Positions 35,445-44,383 are shown, counted from the stretch's first letter. The stretch is DNA of 64,000 bases from Flavihumibacter fluvii (GCF_018595675.2 NZ_CP092333.1:1202001-1266000); one strand, 5' to 3'. The notes: generated by a model from the letters alone, not told the origin. Numbers and translations: made by a program.

Positions 35445-36512
35445 TTATATTTTTTTGTACCCAAATCCTGCAGCATTACCAATTGACATATTTCCTTTAT
35501 TAAGTATAAATCCACCACTTACAAGGTCTTCGGCCAGGTCCAGGCTTCCATCGAGGTCAATGTAGCGGGTATTTTGGCAGGCAAAAGCCGCATGCAAAGC
35601 CGCTGTAATGCTGGCGATACTTTCGTCGAAACAACCCCAGAAAAGATCAATTTTAGCTGCAGCAGCAATGGTGGCAATTTCAAAAGCACCTAATAATCCA
35701 CCGCATTTCATGAGTTTGATATTAAAAATACCGCAGGTGGCAGGTGGGTTTACCAGGGCCAGGGCGGATATGGGGTCTTTTAATGATTCGTCACATGCAA
35801 TAATTTTCCGGATATCACCCGGTAATTGCTGCATCTCTGCTTCATGGCCAACAGGCATTGGCTGTTCGATTAATTCCAGTCCGAGCATACTTGTTTTGCG
35901 GGCGAATTCAATCGTTTCCCTGGAATTGTAGCCTTGGTTTGCATCTACACGAATGGTAAAGTATTGCCCAAACTTCTCTCGGAGCTTAATGCATCTTTCC
36001 ATATCTTCTTCCAGGTTCAACCCGGTCTTGATTTTTAAGATAGTAAATCCAGCCGCCTTGAAAGCGGTTGCTTCAGCAATTGTGTCTTCCACATTCATGA
36101 TGCCAATGGTCACAGAAGTCGGCAGGGAATGGTGTTTCCTGCCATAAAAATCAACCACGGGTACTCCGAGGAATTGTCCGAATGCATCGTGCAGGGCGAT
36201 ATCAATTGCAGTTCGGGTGGCTGAATGTTTTGGAAACATGGAAGCAGTTTCAAATATCAGCTGCCTGAATTCCCGGATATCACGTCCTGTAAACTGCTGC
36301 AGGGCCTCTGATTGCAGGTTAGATAATGTGTCTTCGATAGATTCTCCAATAACATGCTTTGATGGGCTTGCTGCCCCAATTCCAATGATTCCATTACCCA
36401 ATTCAATTTCAAGGAATACATTCTCAACAGCTGTGGTTGTTTCAAAAGCAATAGTGTACGGCTTGGTGAGCGCCATATTCATGGGATAGGCACTGATTCT
36501 GGTGATATTCAT
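35445..36512 (-). CDS. Dipeptide epimerase (L-Ala-D/L-Glu epimerase type, enolase superfamily)
   Basis: Enolase-superfamily epimerases of this group invert D-Glu in L-Ala-D-Glu from murein, or related dipeptides. Visible active-site elements are the KxK in ILKIKTGLNL, metal ligands in RVDANQGY, LIEQPMP and IACDESL, and the second base Lys in FNIKLMKCGG. The frame extends to 36632, but that part is antisense to a terminator hairpin and precedes the conserved start. The ATG at 36512, with an AAGGAA ribosome site, begins the normal MNITRISAYP (355 residues). It is cotranscribed with the D-threonine-aldolase-like gene. Substrate specificity within the group varies widely. Confidence 0.9.
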   Translation of the reverse strand: MNITRISAYPMNMALTKPYTIAFETTTAVENVFLEIELGNGIIGIGAASPSKHVIGESIEDTLSNLQSEALQQFTGRDIREFRQLIFETASMFPKHSATRTAIDIALHDAFGQFLGVPVVDFYGRKHHSLPTSVTIGIMNVEDTIAEATAFKAAGFTILKIKTGLNLEEDMERCIKLREKFGQYFTIRVDANQGYNSRETIEFARKTSMLGLELIEQPMPVGHEAEMQQLPGDIRKIIACDESLKDPISALALVNPPATCGIFNIKLMKCGGLLGAFEIATIAAAAKIDLFWGCFDESIASITAALHAAFACQNTRYIDLDGSLDLAEDLVSGGFILNKGNMSIGNAAGFGYKKI

Positions 36513-36590
36513 TTCCTTTATCCGGGTATTTTTTTGGCCATTTGCAATATCCGGTAAATTTAAGGTGATATAAGTAATGATGGTTACTAC

Positions 36591-36618
36591 AAAAAAGCGG
36601 CCCCTATTCAGGGACCGC
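36591..36618 (-). terminator. Terminator after the OmpA-family gene
   Basis: On the minus strand a nine-pair stem (GCGGTCCCT / AGGGGCCGC, one G-U pair) with loop GAAT is followed by T6, 27 bases past the OmpA-gene stop. It separates that gene from the epimerase unit. Confidence 0.9.
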
Positions 36619-36644
36619 TCCAGGTTATTCAAATATTAGTTTAG

Positions 36645-37394
36645 TTAGTTTTCCAGTATATCCCAAAGCTTTGACATATCGGGTTCCAGGATAACTTCGA
36701 AACGCCTGTTCTGTTCCCTTCCGGCTTTGGTTTTATTATCACCCAGTGGATGGTATTTACCCCTGCCGGCAGCTGTTAAGCGGGCCGGATCAATTTTATG
36801 TTTATCCGTTAAAATCCTTACAACAGCATTGGCCCTTTCAGTGCTTAATGACCAGTTGTCTGCACCTTTGATGCCATTCGCATCTGTATTACCAACAATA
36901 ATTGCTTTTGCATCCGGGTATTCATTCAAAACTTCTGCGATAGCTTTCAAACCTTCTTTTCCTTTTGCACTCAAATTCGAACTTCCGTTTTTAAACTTGA
37001 ATTTTTCCGGCATGGAAATATATACAAGACCATCTTCAAAATTTACTTCTGCACCAGCATCCACCAGTTTCTGTTTGGACGCCTGCGCTTTTAGGATGAG
37101 CTCGTCAATAGCGGCTTCCTTTGTTTCCATTTCCTTTTTCATGGATTCACTGGCAGCAGCAGCTGCTTCTTTCGCCGCACGGCAATCAGCTGCTTCCTTA
37201 CTATATTGGACATTCTCTGCTTTCAATTGGGTGATCTCTTTATCATTCTCAGCAACTTTTGTGTTTAATGTACTCACTTCAGTGCGAAGTGAATCAATTG
37301 TTGAAGTTGCAGCTCTCATTTTTTTGCTGGGTCCGCATGATATCAGCAGAATACCGGCAGTTGCACATAAGCCTAAGTTTAATAGTTGTTTCAT
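36645..37394 (-). CDS. OmpA-family lipoprotein with coiled-coil stem
   Basis: The 249-residue protein is lipidated at Cys20 (GILLISC). A long coiled coil (about 28-110, rich in Glu/Lys/Ala; STIDSLRTEVSTLNTKVAEN) follows, then an OmpA-like peptidoglycan-binding domain (about 130-245; FKNGSSNLSAKGKEGLKAIA, IIVGNTDANG, LSTERANAVVRIL, GREQNRRFEVILEP). The binding Asp (TDANG) and Arg (NRRFEV) are present. The His common in the GHTD motif is Asn (GNTD). It should tether the outer membrane to the wall. It has its own terminator and so is probably monocistronic. Confidence 0.94.
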   Translation of the reverse strand: MKQLLNLGLCATAGILLISCGPSKKMRAATSTIDSLRTEVSTLNTKVAENDKEITQLKAENVQYSKEAADCRAAKEAAAAASESMKKEMETKEAAIDELILKAQASKQKLVDAGAEVNFEDGLVYISMPEKFKFKNGSSNLSAKGKEGLKAIAEVLNEYPDAKAIIVGNTDANGIKGADNWSLSTERANAVVRILTDKHKIDPARLTAAGRGKYHPLGDNKTKAGREQNRRFEVILEPDMSKLWDILEN

Positions 37395-37700
37395 TTTTGT
37401 TGTGTTTGTATTAAATATATTATTTTCTATGGTAACTATGATATATTAATCCGCCTTATTCATTCTTACAACATCATCCGGCTGCCTCAATTTATAGCGT
37501 AATGCAATGCTGGGTTAAACAATTGAAATATTGGATTTTGGTAGGGCTGGACGGATAAATAAACAGGTATACCTGGCAGGTATACGTTTCAAAAGGCTGG
37601 ATGGATAAGATGATAGCAACAAGCATACCAAGGATGATAAAAAAAAATCAAATTGAAAATATTTTAAATTAATCCCTGGATTGGTATTGCTTTACCAATT
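37395..37700. other. Intergenic region upstream of the OmpA-family gene
   Basis: About 300 bases without a gene. It must hold the OmpA-gene promoter, but no clean TANNTTTG pair was found. A perfect 12-base palindrome (CAGGTATACCTG, 37564-37575) is followed closely by a partial copy (CAGGTATACG). The phrase GGCTGGA-GGATAA occurs twice (about 37545 and 37596) around it. Nothing else is recognised. Confidence 0.4.
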
Positions 37701-37731
37701 AAAAAAGGGTTCCAGATGACTGAAACCCTTC
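37701..37731 (-). terminator. Terminator after tRNA-Arg
   Basis: On the minus strand AAGGGTTTC ... GGAACCCTT forms a stem with a nine-base loop and is followed by T6, 11 bases past the tRNA end. Confidence 0.85.
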
Positions 37732-37741
37732 TGTTATTTTG

Positions 37742-37815
37742 TGACTCCGTCAGGATTCAAACCTGAAACCTTCTGATCCGTAGTCAGATGCTCTATTCAA
37801 TTGAGCTACGGAGCC
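37742..37815 (-). tRNA. tRNA-Arg (anticodon ACG)
   Basis: On the minus strand the acceptor GGCTCCG pairs with CGGAGTC (one G-T pair). The anticodon stem TCTGA/TCAGA encloses the loop CTACGGA with anticodon ACG, to be read after A34 deamination to inosine. The T loop is TTTGAATC. The discriminator is A and no CCA is encoded. Confidence 0.94.
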
Positions 37816-37873
37816 ATTTCCCATTAAGGGAGTGCAAAGATAAGGGAAAGACGATTTATTTTCCAAATCCGTA

Positions 37874-39781
37874 TTAATAATGCCAGCGCACAAAGGCTTC
37901 CATAGCAGCGTATTGTGTCAGTCCCAATTGGGCATATAATTTTGCCGTGTTTCCGTTGCGGTCTTCAGCCCTTTGCCAGAATTCGCGCGAATCGGAGCCT
38001 TGGAAAGGCACCATATCTTTCTGGGACTGGTGGATGAAGATCCCGAAACGCTTTTTCATTACCTGGTCGGGACTCATTGGAATGGCCATTTCGATTTCCT
38101 CGATATTCCATTCCTGCCAGGCGCCTTTATACAGCCAGACCCAGCAATCCTTGATCCATTCTTCCCCTGCTGCTTTTAACCGGCGCAATGATTCAAAGAC
38201 TACATCAAGGCAAACTTTATGGGTACCATGCGGGTCTGCCAGGTCACCGGCACAGAATATCTGGTGGGGTTTAACTTCCTTTAATAATTCGATGGTCAAG
38301 AGAACATCTTCCTCGCCCATTGGTTTTTTCTCAACCCTGCCGGTTTCGTAAAAAGGCAGGTTTTGGAAATGTACATTTTTGTCATTTATGCCCACATACC
38401 GGCAGGTAGCTTTGGCTTCGCCGCGGCGAATCAGCCCTTTAATGGCCCGGATCTGAGCTGTATCACTTTCACTGGTTTTTTTGCTGGACAGGAATTTCTG
38501 CGCTTCCGCAAGGATATCGCGCGATTTGCTGGAATCAATTCCGGATATTTCTTCAAAACCTACAGCGAAATCAATAAAACGGGTCACGAATTCGTCGGTT
38601 ACCGCAATATTTCCACTGGTCTGGTAGGCTACATGGACTTCATGCCCCTGGTCGTGCAAACGCATAAAAGTGCCACCCATACTAATGATATCATCATCAG
38701 GGTGAGGGGAGAAGATGAGGCTTCTTTTTGGATAGGGTATTGACCTTTCAGGGTGGGTCGGAATAAAGGCATTTGGTTTTCCACCTGGCCACCCGGTGAT
38801 GCTATCCCGCAGCATGTAAAATACCTGCAGGTTGATTTCATAAGCATCACCTTGTTCAACCAGCAGATCACCCAGGCCGCTGTCATTATAATCACTATTT
38901 GTGAGAGCCAATACAGGTTTGCCCAGCTTTAAGGCCATGCTCACCACTGCCTTTTTAATCATTTTGGGTGTCCAGTCAATGTCGCCGGTCAACCAGGGTG
39001 AACGGAAACGGGTCAATTCACTGGCGGCAGTTTCATCCAGCACATAAATGGCATCGTTATGCTGTTGTAATAATGAGGCTGGAATTTGCTCGGTCACATG
39101 CTCTTCAACAGCTTTCTGGATGACCGGAGCTTTCATTTGTCCCCAGGCCATCAGGTAGATTTTCCGGGCCTTCATGATGGTGTCAATTCCCATGGTTACT
39201 GCAAGTCGGGGTACCTGCGAAATATTTGCAAACTCAAAGGAATTGGCGATCCTGGTTGAATTATCGAGGGTGATCAGCCTGGTCCGGGAAAAACGGCTTG
39301 ATCCTGGTTCGTTAAAGCCGATATGGCCATTGTTTCCAATTCCCAGGATCTGCACATCAATACCGCCTACTGACTCGATCAATGCCTCATAATCGTGGCA
39401 GTATTTTTTGATGGCTTCCTTGGGCCATTCGCCATTCGGGATGTGTACATTAGCCATATCGATATCCACATGATTGAACAACTGTTCTTTCATATAGCGG
39501 TTATAGCTCTGCAGGGCATCTTTATCGATCGGGTAGTATTCATCGAGGTTAAAACTGATCACATTTTTAAAACTGAGTCCTTCTTCCTTGTGCAGCCGCA
39601 CTAATTCCGCATAAACTGTTTTAGGCGAAGATCCTGTCGCTAAGCCTAAAATACAGGGTTTGCCTTCTGACTGCTTCTGGCGTATTATTGCGGCAATTTC
39701 CCTGGCAATAAAGGTTGAACCATCTTTCAGGCTCGGGAAAATTTTGACGGGGATTTTTTCAAATGAATCAACCATGCTCAT
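37874..39781 (-). CDS. nagB: Glucosamine-6-phosphate deaminase fused to a PIG-L/LmbE deacetylase-like domain
   Basis: NagB converts glucosamine-6-phosphate to fructose-6-phosphate and ammonia. Residues about 1-270 form the NagB domain, with LGLATGSSPKTVYAEL, ISFNLDEYYPIDKDALQSYN (catalytic Asp) and LGIGNNGHIGFNEPGS. A linker leads to a C-terminal PIG-L domain (about 370-630) with the zinc motif in FSPHPDDDIISMGGTFMRLHDQ and a later His in DPHGTHKVC. PIG-L proteins de-N-acetylate GlcNAc derivatives. At 635 residues it is more than twice the length of E. coli NagB (266). Fused forms are known in Bacteroidota. The neighbouring GH20 gene is upstream on the same strand (44-base gap), so the pair probably works on N-acetylglucosamine. 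Confidence 0.95.
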   Translation of the reverse strand: MSMVDSFEKIPVKIFPSLKDGSTFIAREIAAIIRQKQSEGKPCILGLATGSSPKTVYAELVRLHKEEGLSFKNVISFNLDEYYPIDKDALQSYNRYMKEQLFNHVDIDMANVHIPNGEWPKEAIKKYCHDYEALIESVGGIDVQILGIGNNGHIGFNEPGSSRFSRTRLITLDNSTRIANSFEFANISQVPRLAVTMGIDTIMKARKIYLMAWGQMKAPVIQKAVEEHVTEQIPASLLQQHNDAIYVLDETAASELTRFRSPWLTGDIDWTPKMIKKAVVSMALKLGKPVLALTNSDYNDSGLGDLLVEQGDAYEINLQVFYMLRDSITGWPGGKPNAFIPTHPERSIPYPKRSLIFSPHPDDDIISMGGTFMRLHDQGHEVHVAYQTSGNIAVTDEFVTRFIDFAVGFEEISGIDSSKSRDILAEAQKFLSSKKTSESDTAQIRAIKGLIRRGEAKATCRYVGINDKNVHFQNLPFYETGRVEKKPMGEEDVLLTIELLKEVKPHQIFCAGDLADPHGTHKVCLDVVFESLRRLKAAGEEWIKDCWVWLYKGAWQEWNIEEIEMAIPMSPDQVMKKRFGIFIHQSQKDMVPFQGSDSREFWQRAEDRNGNTAKLYAQLGLTQYAAMEAFVRWHY

Positions 39782-39825
39782 ATGGTGCTATTTATTTGTT
39801 GAGTGAACGAAATTATTAATAATAA

Positions 39826-41472
39826 CTAGTATTCTAAGTATGCATTACTGTAATTGATGCCCCATTGCTGGTAACGCGATAAAATTACCGGGATTTTTTG
39901 CTGGAATGCTTTCCAGTCGCGTTTTCCCTTCTGGCTCCATAAAACCTCACTTAATGCACTGAGCCGGGGGAAGATCATGTATTCCACTTTGGAAGGATTA
40001 CCCATATACTCAGTCCAAACATTTGCCTGCGCCCCTAATATAAACTTTTCTTTGCCGGAAGGTAATTCTTTAGGGATGGGCTCGTAATTATATACTTTAT
40101 CCAGTGGAAGGAAGCCGCCTATGACCACGGAGTCTTCTTTTTTTGTTTGGGCATAGTCAAAATAAACATAACTATTGGGTGTCATAATCACCTGGTGGTT
40201 GGAATTGGCTGCTTCAATGCCGCCTGCTTCTCCGCGCCAGCTCATTACAATTGCATTGGGTGCAAGGCCACCTTCCAAAATCTCATCCCAACCAATCATA
40301 ATCCTTCCTTTTTGGTTAATATATTTTTCCATACGCTGGATGAAATAGCTTTGTAAACCATGCTCATCTTTCAACCCCTTTGATTTTATCAACTCCTGGC
40401 AAAAAGCAGATTTCTTCCAATTGGTTTTCGGGCATTCGTCGCCACCTACATGAATGTATTTGGAAGGGAATAAGGCGATCACTTCATCCAGTACATCCTG
40501 CAGGAAGGTAAATGTATTTTCAGTGGGTGCAAATACATCATTGTACACGCCCCAACTTTGTTGTACCTGTTTACCGGTAGTGTCCCCGGACCATTCACTT
40601 TTTGGATTAAAATAAAATTGTTTGGTGGGTTCATCAGGGAAACAGCTCAATTCAGGGTAAGCGGCTATCGCTGCTGAAGCATGTCCAGGCATTTCGATCT
40701 CAGGGATGATCGTCACGTAGCGGCTTTCAGCATATTTAACGATATCCCGGATCTCATCCTGGGTATAAAATCCGCCACTCCGGGTATGATCATTTCCTTT
40801 CCCGGGATAGTTACCAATTATGGTTCCATTTCTCCATGCGCCTACGGATGTCAGCCTGGGATATTTTTTTATTTCTATACGCCAGCCCTGGTCATCGGTC
40901 AGGTGCCAATGGAAGTAATTCATCTTATGCAGTGCAATAAAGTCGATAAATTTTTTCACGAAGGTCACATCCATAAAATGCCTGCCAACATCCAGCATCA
41001 GGCCACGGTACCCAAAACGGGGATAATCTTTGATGTTTATGTAAGATAGTGGCAGGGATCGGTTGATTTCTGCGGCGGGAAGCAATTGCAAAAGGGTCTG
41101 TATCCCATAAAAAACACCTGTTTCATCCTGCCCAATAATATTTACTCCTTTATTATTAACCTGCAGCGTGTAGGTTCCCGCCACTGCATTTGCTATGGGT
41201 TGAACCTGAAGGTTGATATCAGTGGGTGTTTTTTTGGGATTAACGGCCAGCTGGTAACCATACATTTTCATCAGGTAGTCATTCAGGAATACCACTGAAC
41301 TTTCAAGGCCTTTGCCTTTCACACTGATCGCAGAAAAAGGTGTGATGGGGTATTGGGCAGCGATCCGGGGCATGATCATTTGAACTGGTTCGGGAATGAT
41401 CGAAATTGGCTGCGCTAAGGTTGTTGCAGACAGTACACCACCTGCAAAAAGTGACACTACGGTTTTTCGCAT
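39826..41472 (-). CDS. Secreted beta-N-acetylhexosaminidase, glycoside hydrolase family 20
   Basis: This second GH20 enzyme (548 residues) begins with a signal peptide (RKTVVSLFAGGVLSATTLAQ). A GH20b-like domain (ISIIPEPVQM) and the catalytic barrel follow, with YFHWHLTDDQGWRIEIKKYP and HVGGDECPKTNWKKS at about residue 344, which holds the Asp-Glu pair. It lacks the chitobiase C-terminal extension of the enzyme at 289-2190. It should release GlcNAc from chitin fragments or glycans in the periplasm or at the surface. It is upstream of the NagB/PIG-L fusion and probably in the same transcript. Confidence 0.95.
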   Translation of the reverse strand: MRKTVVSLFAGGVLSATTLAQPISIIPEPVQMIMPRIAAQYPITPFSAISVKGKGLESSVVFLNDYLMKMYGYQLAVNPKKTPTDINLQVQPIANAVAGTYTLQVNNKGVNIIGQDETGVFYGIQTLLQLLPAAEINRSLPLSYINIKDYPRFGYRGLMLDVGRHFMDVTFVKKFIDFIALHKMNYFHWHLTDDQGWRIEIKKYPRLTSVGAWRNGTIIGNYPGKGNDHTRSGGFYTQDEIRDIVKYAESRYVTIIPEIEMPGHASAAIAAYPELSCFPDEPTKQFYFNPKSEWSGDTTGKQVQQSWGVYNDVFAPTENTFTFLQDVLDEVIALFPSKYIHVGGDECPKTNWKKSAFCQELIKSKGLKDEHGLQSYFIQRMEKYINQKGRIMIGWDEILEGGLAPNAIVMSWRGEAGGIEAANSNHQVIMTPNSYVYFDYAQTKKEDSVVIGGFLPLDKVYNYEPIPKELPSGKEKFILGAQANVWTEYMGNPSKVEYMIFPRLSALSEVLWSQKGKRDWKAFQQKIPVILSRYQQWGINYSNAYLEY

Positions 41473-41567
41473 ATGTATATTTTTTCCAAATACTTCTTCA
41501 TGATGGAAAAATACTATAAAAGCTGTACCAGTAGGCCACTCAATCGTTTGATTAACCTGAACATCCC

Positions 41568-43457
41568 TTATTTTAAAACGGGCAGGTAAATGGCTGAAGC
41601 TTTCGACGCATTATGAAGTATCCGGATGGTAGCTTTTTTGAAGTCACTATCCTTAGCAGTATAAATATTCACGAACTGCTGCGGATTACGGTCCATTAAA
41701 GGAAACCAACTGCTTTGCACCTGGATCATCAGGCGATGGCCTTTTTTAAAAGTATGTGCTATGTCTGGCAACGTAAATTTTACCTGTTCTGCTGTGTTGG
41801 GTTTGAAAGGAACCGGGACCTCAAAACTCTTCCGGAATTTCCCCCGCATAATTTCGCCCCTTACCATCATCTGGTAACCTCCCATTGGATATGGCTTGTT
41901 AATGGATTCTTTTTCCCCGGAATTGTAGGCAAAGTCATCCGGGAATACATCGATCAGTTTTACAACAAAATCAGCATCTGTACTACTAATATTTACCTGG
42001 AGGTCTGCAATCACCGGACCGGCGAGTGTAAGGTCACCGGGCAGTGGCTCTGTTTGAAAGGTAATAACATCCGGTCTTCTTCCGGCAAACCGCTGGTCGT
42101 CGGTCATATATTCTTTTGTCCGGGAAAAATGTATGGTCTCTGCATAAGGCACAGGTTTTGCCGGATCACTGATGTATTCCGTAAAGGCCGTTTTTTCTGC
42201 AGGTTTTTTCCAGTCCAGTTGATTATTGGACTGAAAGTATATGGGTGTAGATACCATAGCGGCGGGCGGCCATTGGTCAAGTTTTTTCCAGGCATTCTCT
42301 CCGGAAAAAAATATGGTTGCCTCACTTAGTTGGGGATCAGTTCCCTTTCCTTTAAGGTAATAATTGAAAAACGGGATTTCAATATTGTTCTGGTACCATT
42401 CTGAAGTGCGGCTGCCAAATTGAACATTACCCAGGGAGCTGCCATTCGACCGGCTCCATTGACCATGGTACCAGGGACCCATCACGATTTTGTTATTGGT
42501 AGCCGGACTCTGTTGTTCGATCGCTTTATACAGGTTCCAGGCGCCATAACAATCTTCAGCATCGAATAAACCACCTACCACCAGCATGGCAGGTTTGATA
42601 TCAAACATACTGGTCCGTGCATTTCGATGTTTCCAGAATTCATCATAGTTAGGGTGTGCGTAAATATCTTTTAAAAATTGTACGCTATCTCCGGTAAGGT
42701 GCAGGAAGTTAGGGAGCGCGCCGATATCCAGGTAGGTCTGGTAATTATCATTTTCCGGAATTTTAACAGCAGGTTCAGGGCCTTTGGTAGTTGGTGCCGG
42801 CCTGGGATAACCGAAACCACCTGCATAAAAACTAAATGCATCCAGAAGGGAAAAAGCGCCGTTATGATGGAAGTCATCTCCTAAGAACCATTCCGTTACC
42901 GGTGCCTGTGGACTCACTGCTTTTAGTGCCGGATGTCCGCTGGCAGCAGCCATGGTCGCATAAAACCCTGGGTAAGAAATGCCGAACACACCAACATTTC
43001 CATTGTTACCCTGCAGGTTGTTTAACATCCAGTCAATGGCATCATAGGTATCGCTGGCCTCATCAATATCCTGCGGCGTTTTTTTATCTTTTATAAATGG
43101 CCTTATATCTGCAAAATTCCCTTCGCTCATCCATCGGCCACGCACGTCCTGCAATACTATGATATATCCTTCCCGCAGATAATATTTCCAGTGTGTATCC
43201 CATAAGGCGCGCCAGTTTTGTTCACCATATGGGGCGCATGAATAGGGGGTACGGTTAATTAGTATCGGATGTTTTTCTGACTGGTCCTTAGGTTGGTATA
43301 CGGCCGTAAATAACCTGGTGCCATCGCGCATGGGGATATACAGTTCTTTCTTGGTGTAATTATCCCGGATCCAGGCAGAGTCTTGCTGGTTTTGGGTTTG
43401 CGCATGGGCAGTAAAAATACAGCAGAAAAAAAATGCAGTAAAAATGTGCCGGTTCAT
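41568..43457 (-). CDS. CocE/NonD-family alpha/beta hydrolase (acyl-peptidase or acylase type)
   Basis: This family includes cocaine esterase, glutaryl-7-ACA acylase and X-Pro dipeptidyl peptidases. The 629-residue protein has a signal peptide (MNRHIFTAFFFCCIFTAHAQ). The hydrolase domain has GISYPGFYATMAA (nucleophile Ser), VVGGLFDAED (Asp) and MGPWYHGQWSR (His), and the C-terminal jelly-roll domain is typical (DLQVNISSTDADFVVKLIDV). The probable substrate is a peptide or amide with a free N-terminus, acting in the periplasm; this is inference. It lies upstream of the GH20-nagB pair on the same strand, 95 bases away. Confidence 0.93.
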   Translation of the reverse strand: MNRHIFTAFFFCCIFTAHAQTQNQQDSAWIRDNYTKKELYIPMRDGTRLFTAVYQPKDQSEKHPILINRTPYSCAPYGEQNWRALWDTHWKYYLREGYIIVLQDVRGRWMSEGNFADIRPFIKDKKTPQDIDEASDTYDAIDWMLNNLQGNNGNVGVFGISYPGFYATMAAASGHPALKAVSPQAPVTEWFLGDDFHHNGAFSLLDAFSFYAGGFGYPRPAPTTKGPEPAVKIPENDNYQTYLDIGALPNFLHLTGDSVQFLKDIYAHPNYDEFWKHRNARTSMFDIKPAMLVVGGLFDAEDCYGAWNLYKAIEQQSPATNNKIVMGPWYHGQWSRSNGSSLGNVQFGSRTSEWYQNNIEIPFFNYYLKGKGTDPQLSEATIFFSGENAWKKLDQWPPAAMVSTPIYFQSNNQLDWKKPAEKTAFTEYISDPAKPVPYAETIHFSRTKEYMTDDQRFAGRRPDVITFQTEPLPGDLTLAGPVIADLQVNISSTDADFVVKLIDVFPDDFAYNSGEKESINKPYPMGGYQMMVRGEIMRGKFRKSFEVPVPFKPNTAEQVKFTLPDIAHTFKKGHRLMIQVQSSWFPLMDRNPQQFVNIYTAKDSDFKKATIRILHNASKASAIYLPVLK

Positions 43458-43582
43458 ATTGGGAGAATTGGTCTTGGTGGAGAACTTTTTTAAATGTACT
43501 AAAATGCTTGCTGAAATGTTTTATTTTACCCATTATTAACTGGCGTTCGCCCAGGTGGCCATTGATGAAAAAATAGTAGGTT

Positions 43583-44314
43583 ATGTCTTTTTTACTGGAA
43601 ATAATTGCCTTTGATATTGAGAGTTGCAAGTTGATTGAGTCTGCTGGTGGCGGCCGCATTGAATTATGTGCCAATCCGTCCGAAGGTGGTACAACCGTTT
43701 CCTATGGCATGATGAAAGCAGCCAGGGCGGCCGTTCAGATTCCCGTTTTCCCGATCATCCGGCCAAGAGGTGGTGATTTTTTGTACAATCCTGAGGAATT
43801 TGCCATTATGAAACAGGACATTCAACTGGCCCGCGAAACCGGAATGGATGGTGTGGTGATAGGCCTCCTCGATCGTGAAGGAAATATTGATAAGGTCCGG
43901 ACTTCCATGCTCGTTGAATTAGCTTATCCAATGGATGTTACCTTTCACCGGGCATTTGATCACAGTCGTGATCCTTTGCAGGCCTTGGAGGATATCATTG
44001 ATTGTGGTTGTACCAGGATACTTAGTTCCGGTGCTGCAGATACGGCCCTGTTGGGTATTGAATTAATTAAAGCATGTGTGGAATCCGCAGCCGGGAGAAT
44101 AATAATATTGCCAGGTAGTGGAATAAGGTCATCAAATATAGCTGGACTGGCTAAAGCAACCGGGCTAAATGAATTTCATAGTTCAGCCAGAATCCTTTCA
44201 GATAGCCAGATGAATTTCAGGAATAAACAGATCAGTGACGGGCAAAGCAGGTGGACAGTCGATGCCGGGGAGGTGCGGGCTTGCATGGAAGAATTAGTAA
44301 GCAGTGAGCAGTGA
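43583..44314 (+). CDS. cutC: CutC family protein
   Basis: CutC is a TIM-barrel protein once linked to copper tolerance; its real function is unsettled. The 243-residue protein has the family start LLEIIAFDIESCKLIESAGGGRIELC with ELCANPSEGGTTVSYG, then PVFPIIRPRGGDFLYN, TFHRAFDHSRDPLQALEDII and the later RILSSGAA (parts quoted). The last five codons (VSSEQ) and the stop fall inside heptamer repeat C, so the native tail may have been altered by the repeat. It converges on pyk. Confidence 0.94.
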   Translation: MSFLLEIIAFDIESCKLIESAGGGRIELCANPSEGGTTVSYGMMKAARAAVQIPVFPIIRPRGGDFLYNPEEFAIMKQDIQLARETGMDGVVIGLLDREGNIDKVRTSMLVELAYPMDVTFHRAFDHSRDPLQALEDIIDCGCTRILSSGAADTALLGIELIKACVESAAGRIIILPGSGIRSSNIAGLAKATGLNEFHSSARILSDSQMNFRNKQISDGQSRWTVDAGEVRACMEELVSSEQ

Positions 44315-44382
44315 GCAGGAAGCAGTAAACAGTGCCAATACTGCTCCCTGCTTCCTGCTCACTGCTCACTGCTTACTGCTCA
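44296..44382. repeat. Heptamer inverted repeat C (GTRA-GCA units), 30-base perfect arms
   Basis: The left arm has six 7-base units (agtaagc, agtgagc, agtgagc, aggaagc, agtaaac, agtgcca; 44296-44337). After three bases come six units on the right (ctgctcc, ctgcttc, ctgctca, ctgctca, ctgctta, ctgctca; 44341-44382). Positions 44296-44325 are exactly complementary to 44348-44377. It covers the end of cutC and reaches to within one base of the pyk stop codon (44384-44386), filling the whole convergent gap. No T-run follows. Confidence 0.95.
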
Positions 44383-44383
44383 C

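Noticed and set aside
36513-36632. N-terminal extension of the dipeptide epimerase
   Set aside because: It spans the OmpA-gene terminator hairpin, and the conserved start is at 36512.
37564-37575. 12-base palindrome CAGGTATACCTG as an attachment or operator site
   Set aside because: It is short, has a partial neighbour copy only, and no linked integrase or regulator; it is noted only within the intergenic entry.
37742-37815. tRNA-Arg as an integration site for a mobile element
   Set aside because: No integrase, no duplicated tRNA end and no change in gene content was seen nearby.
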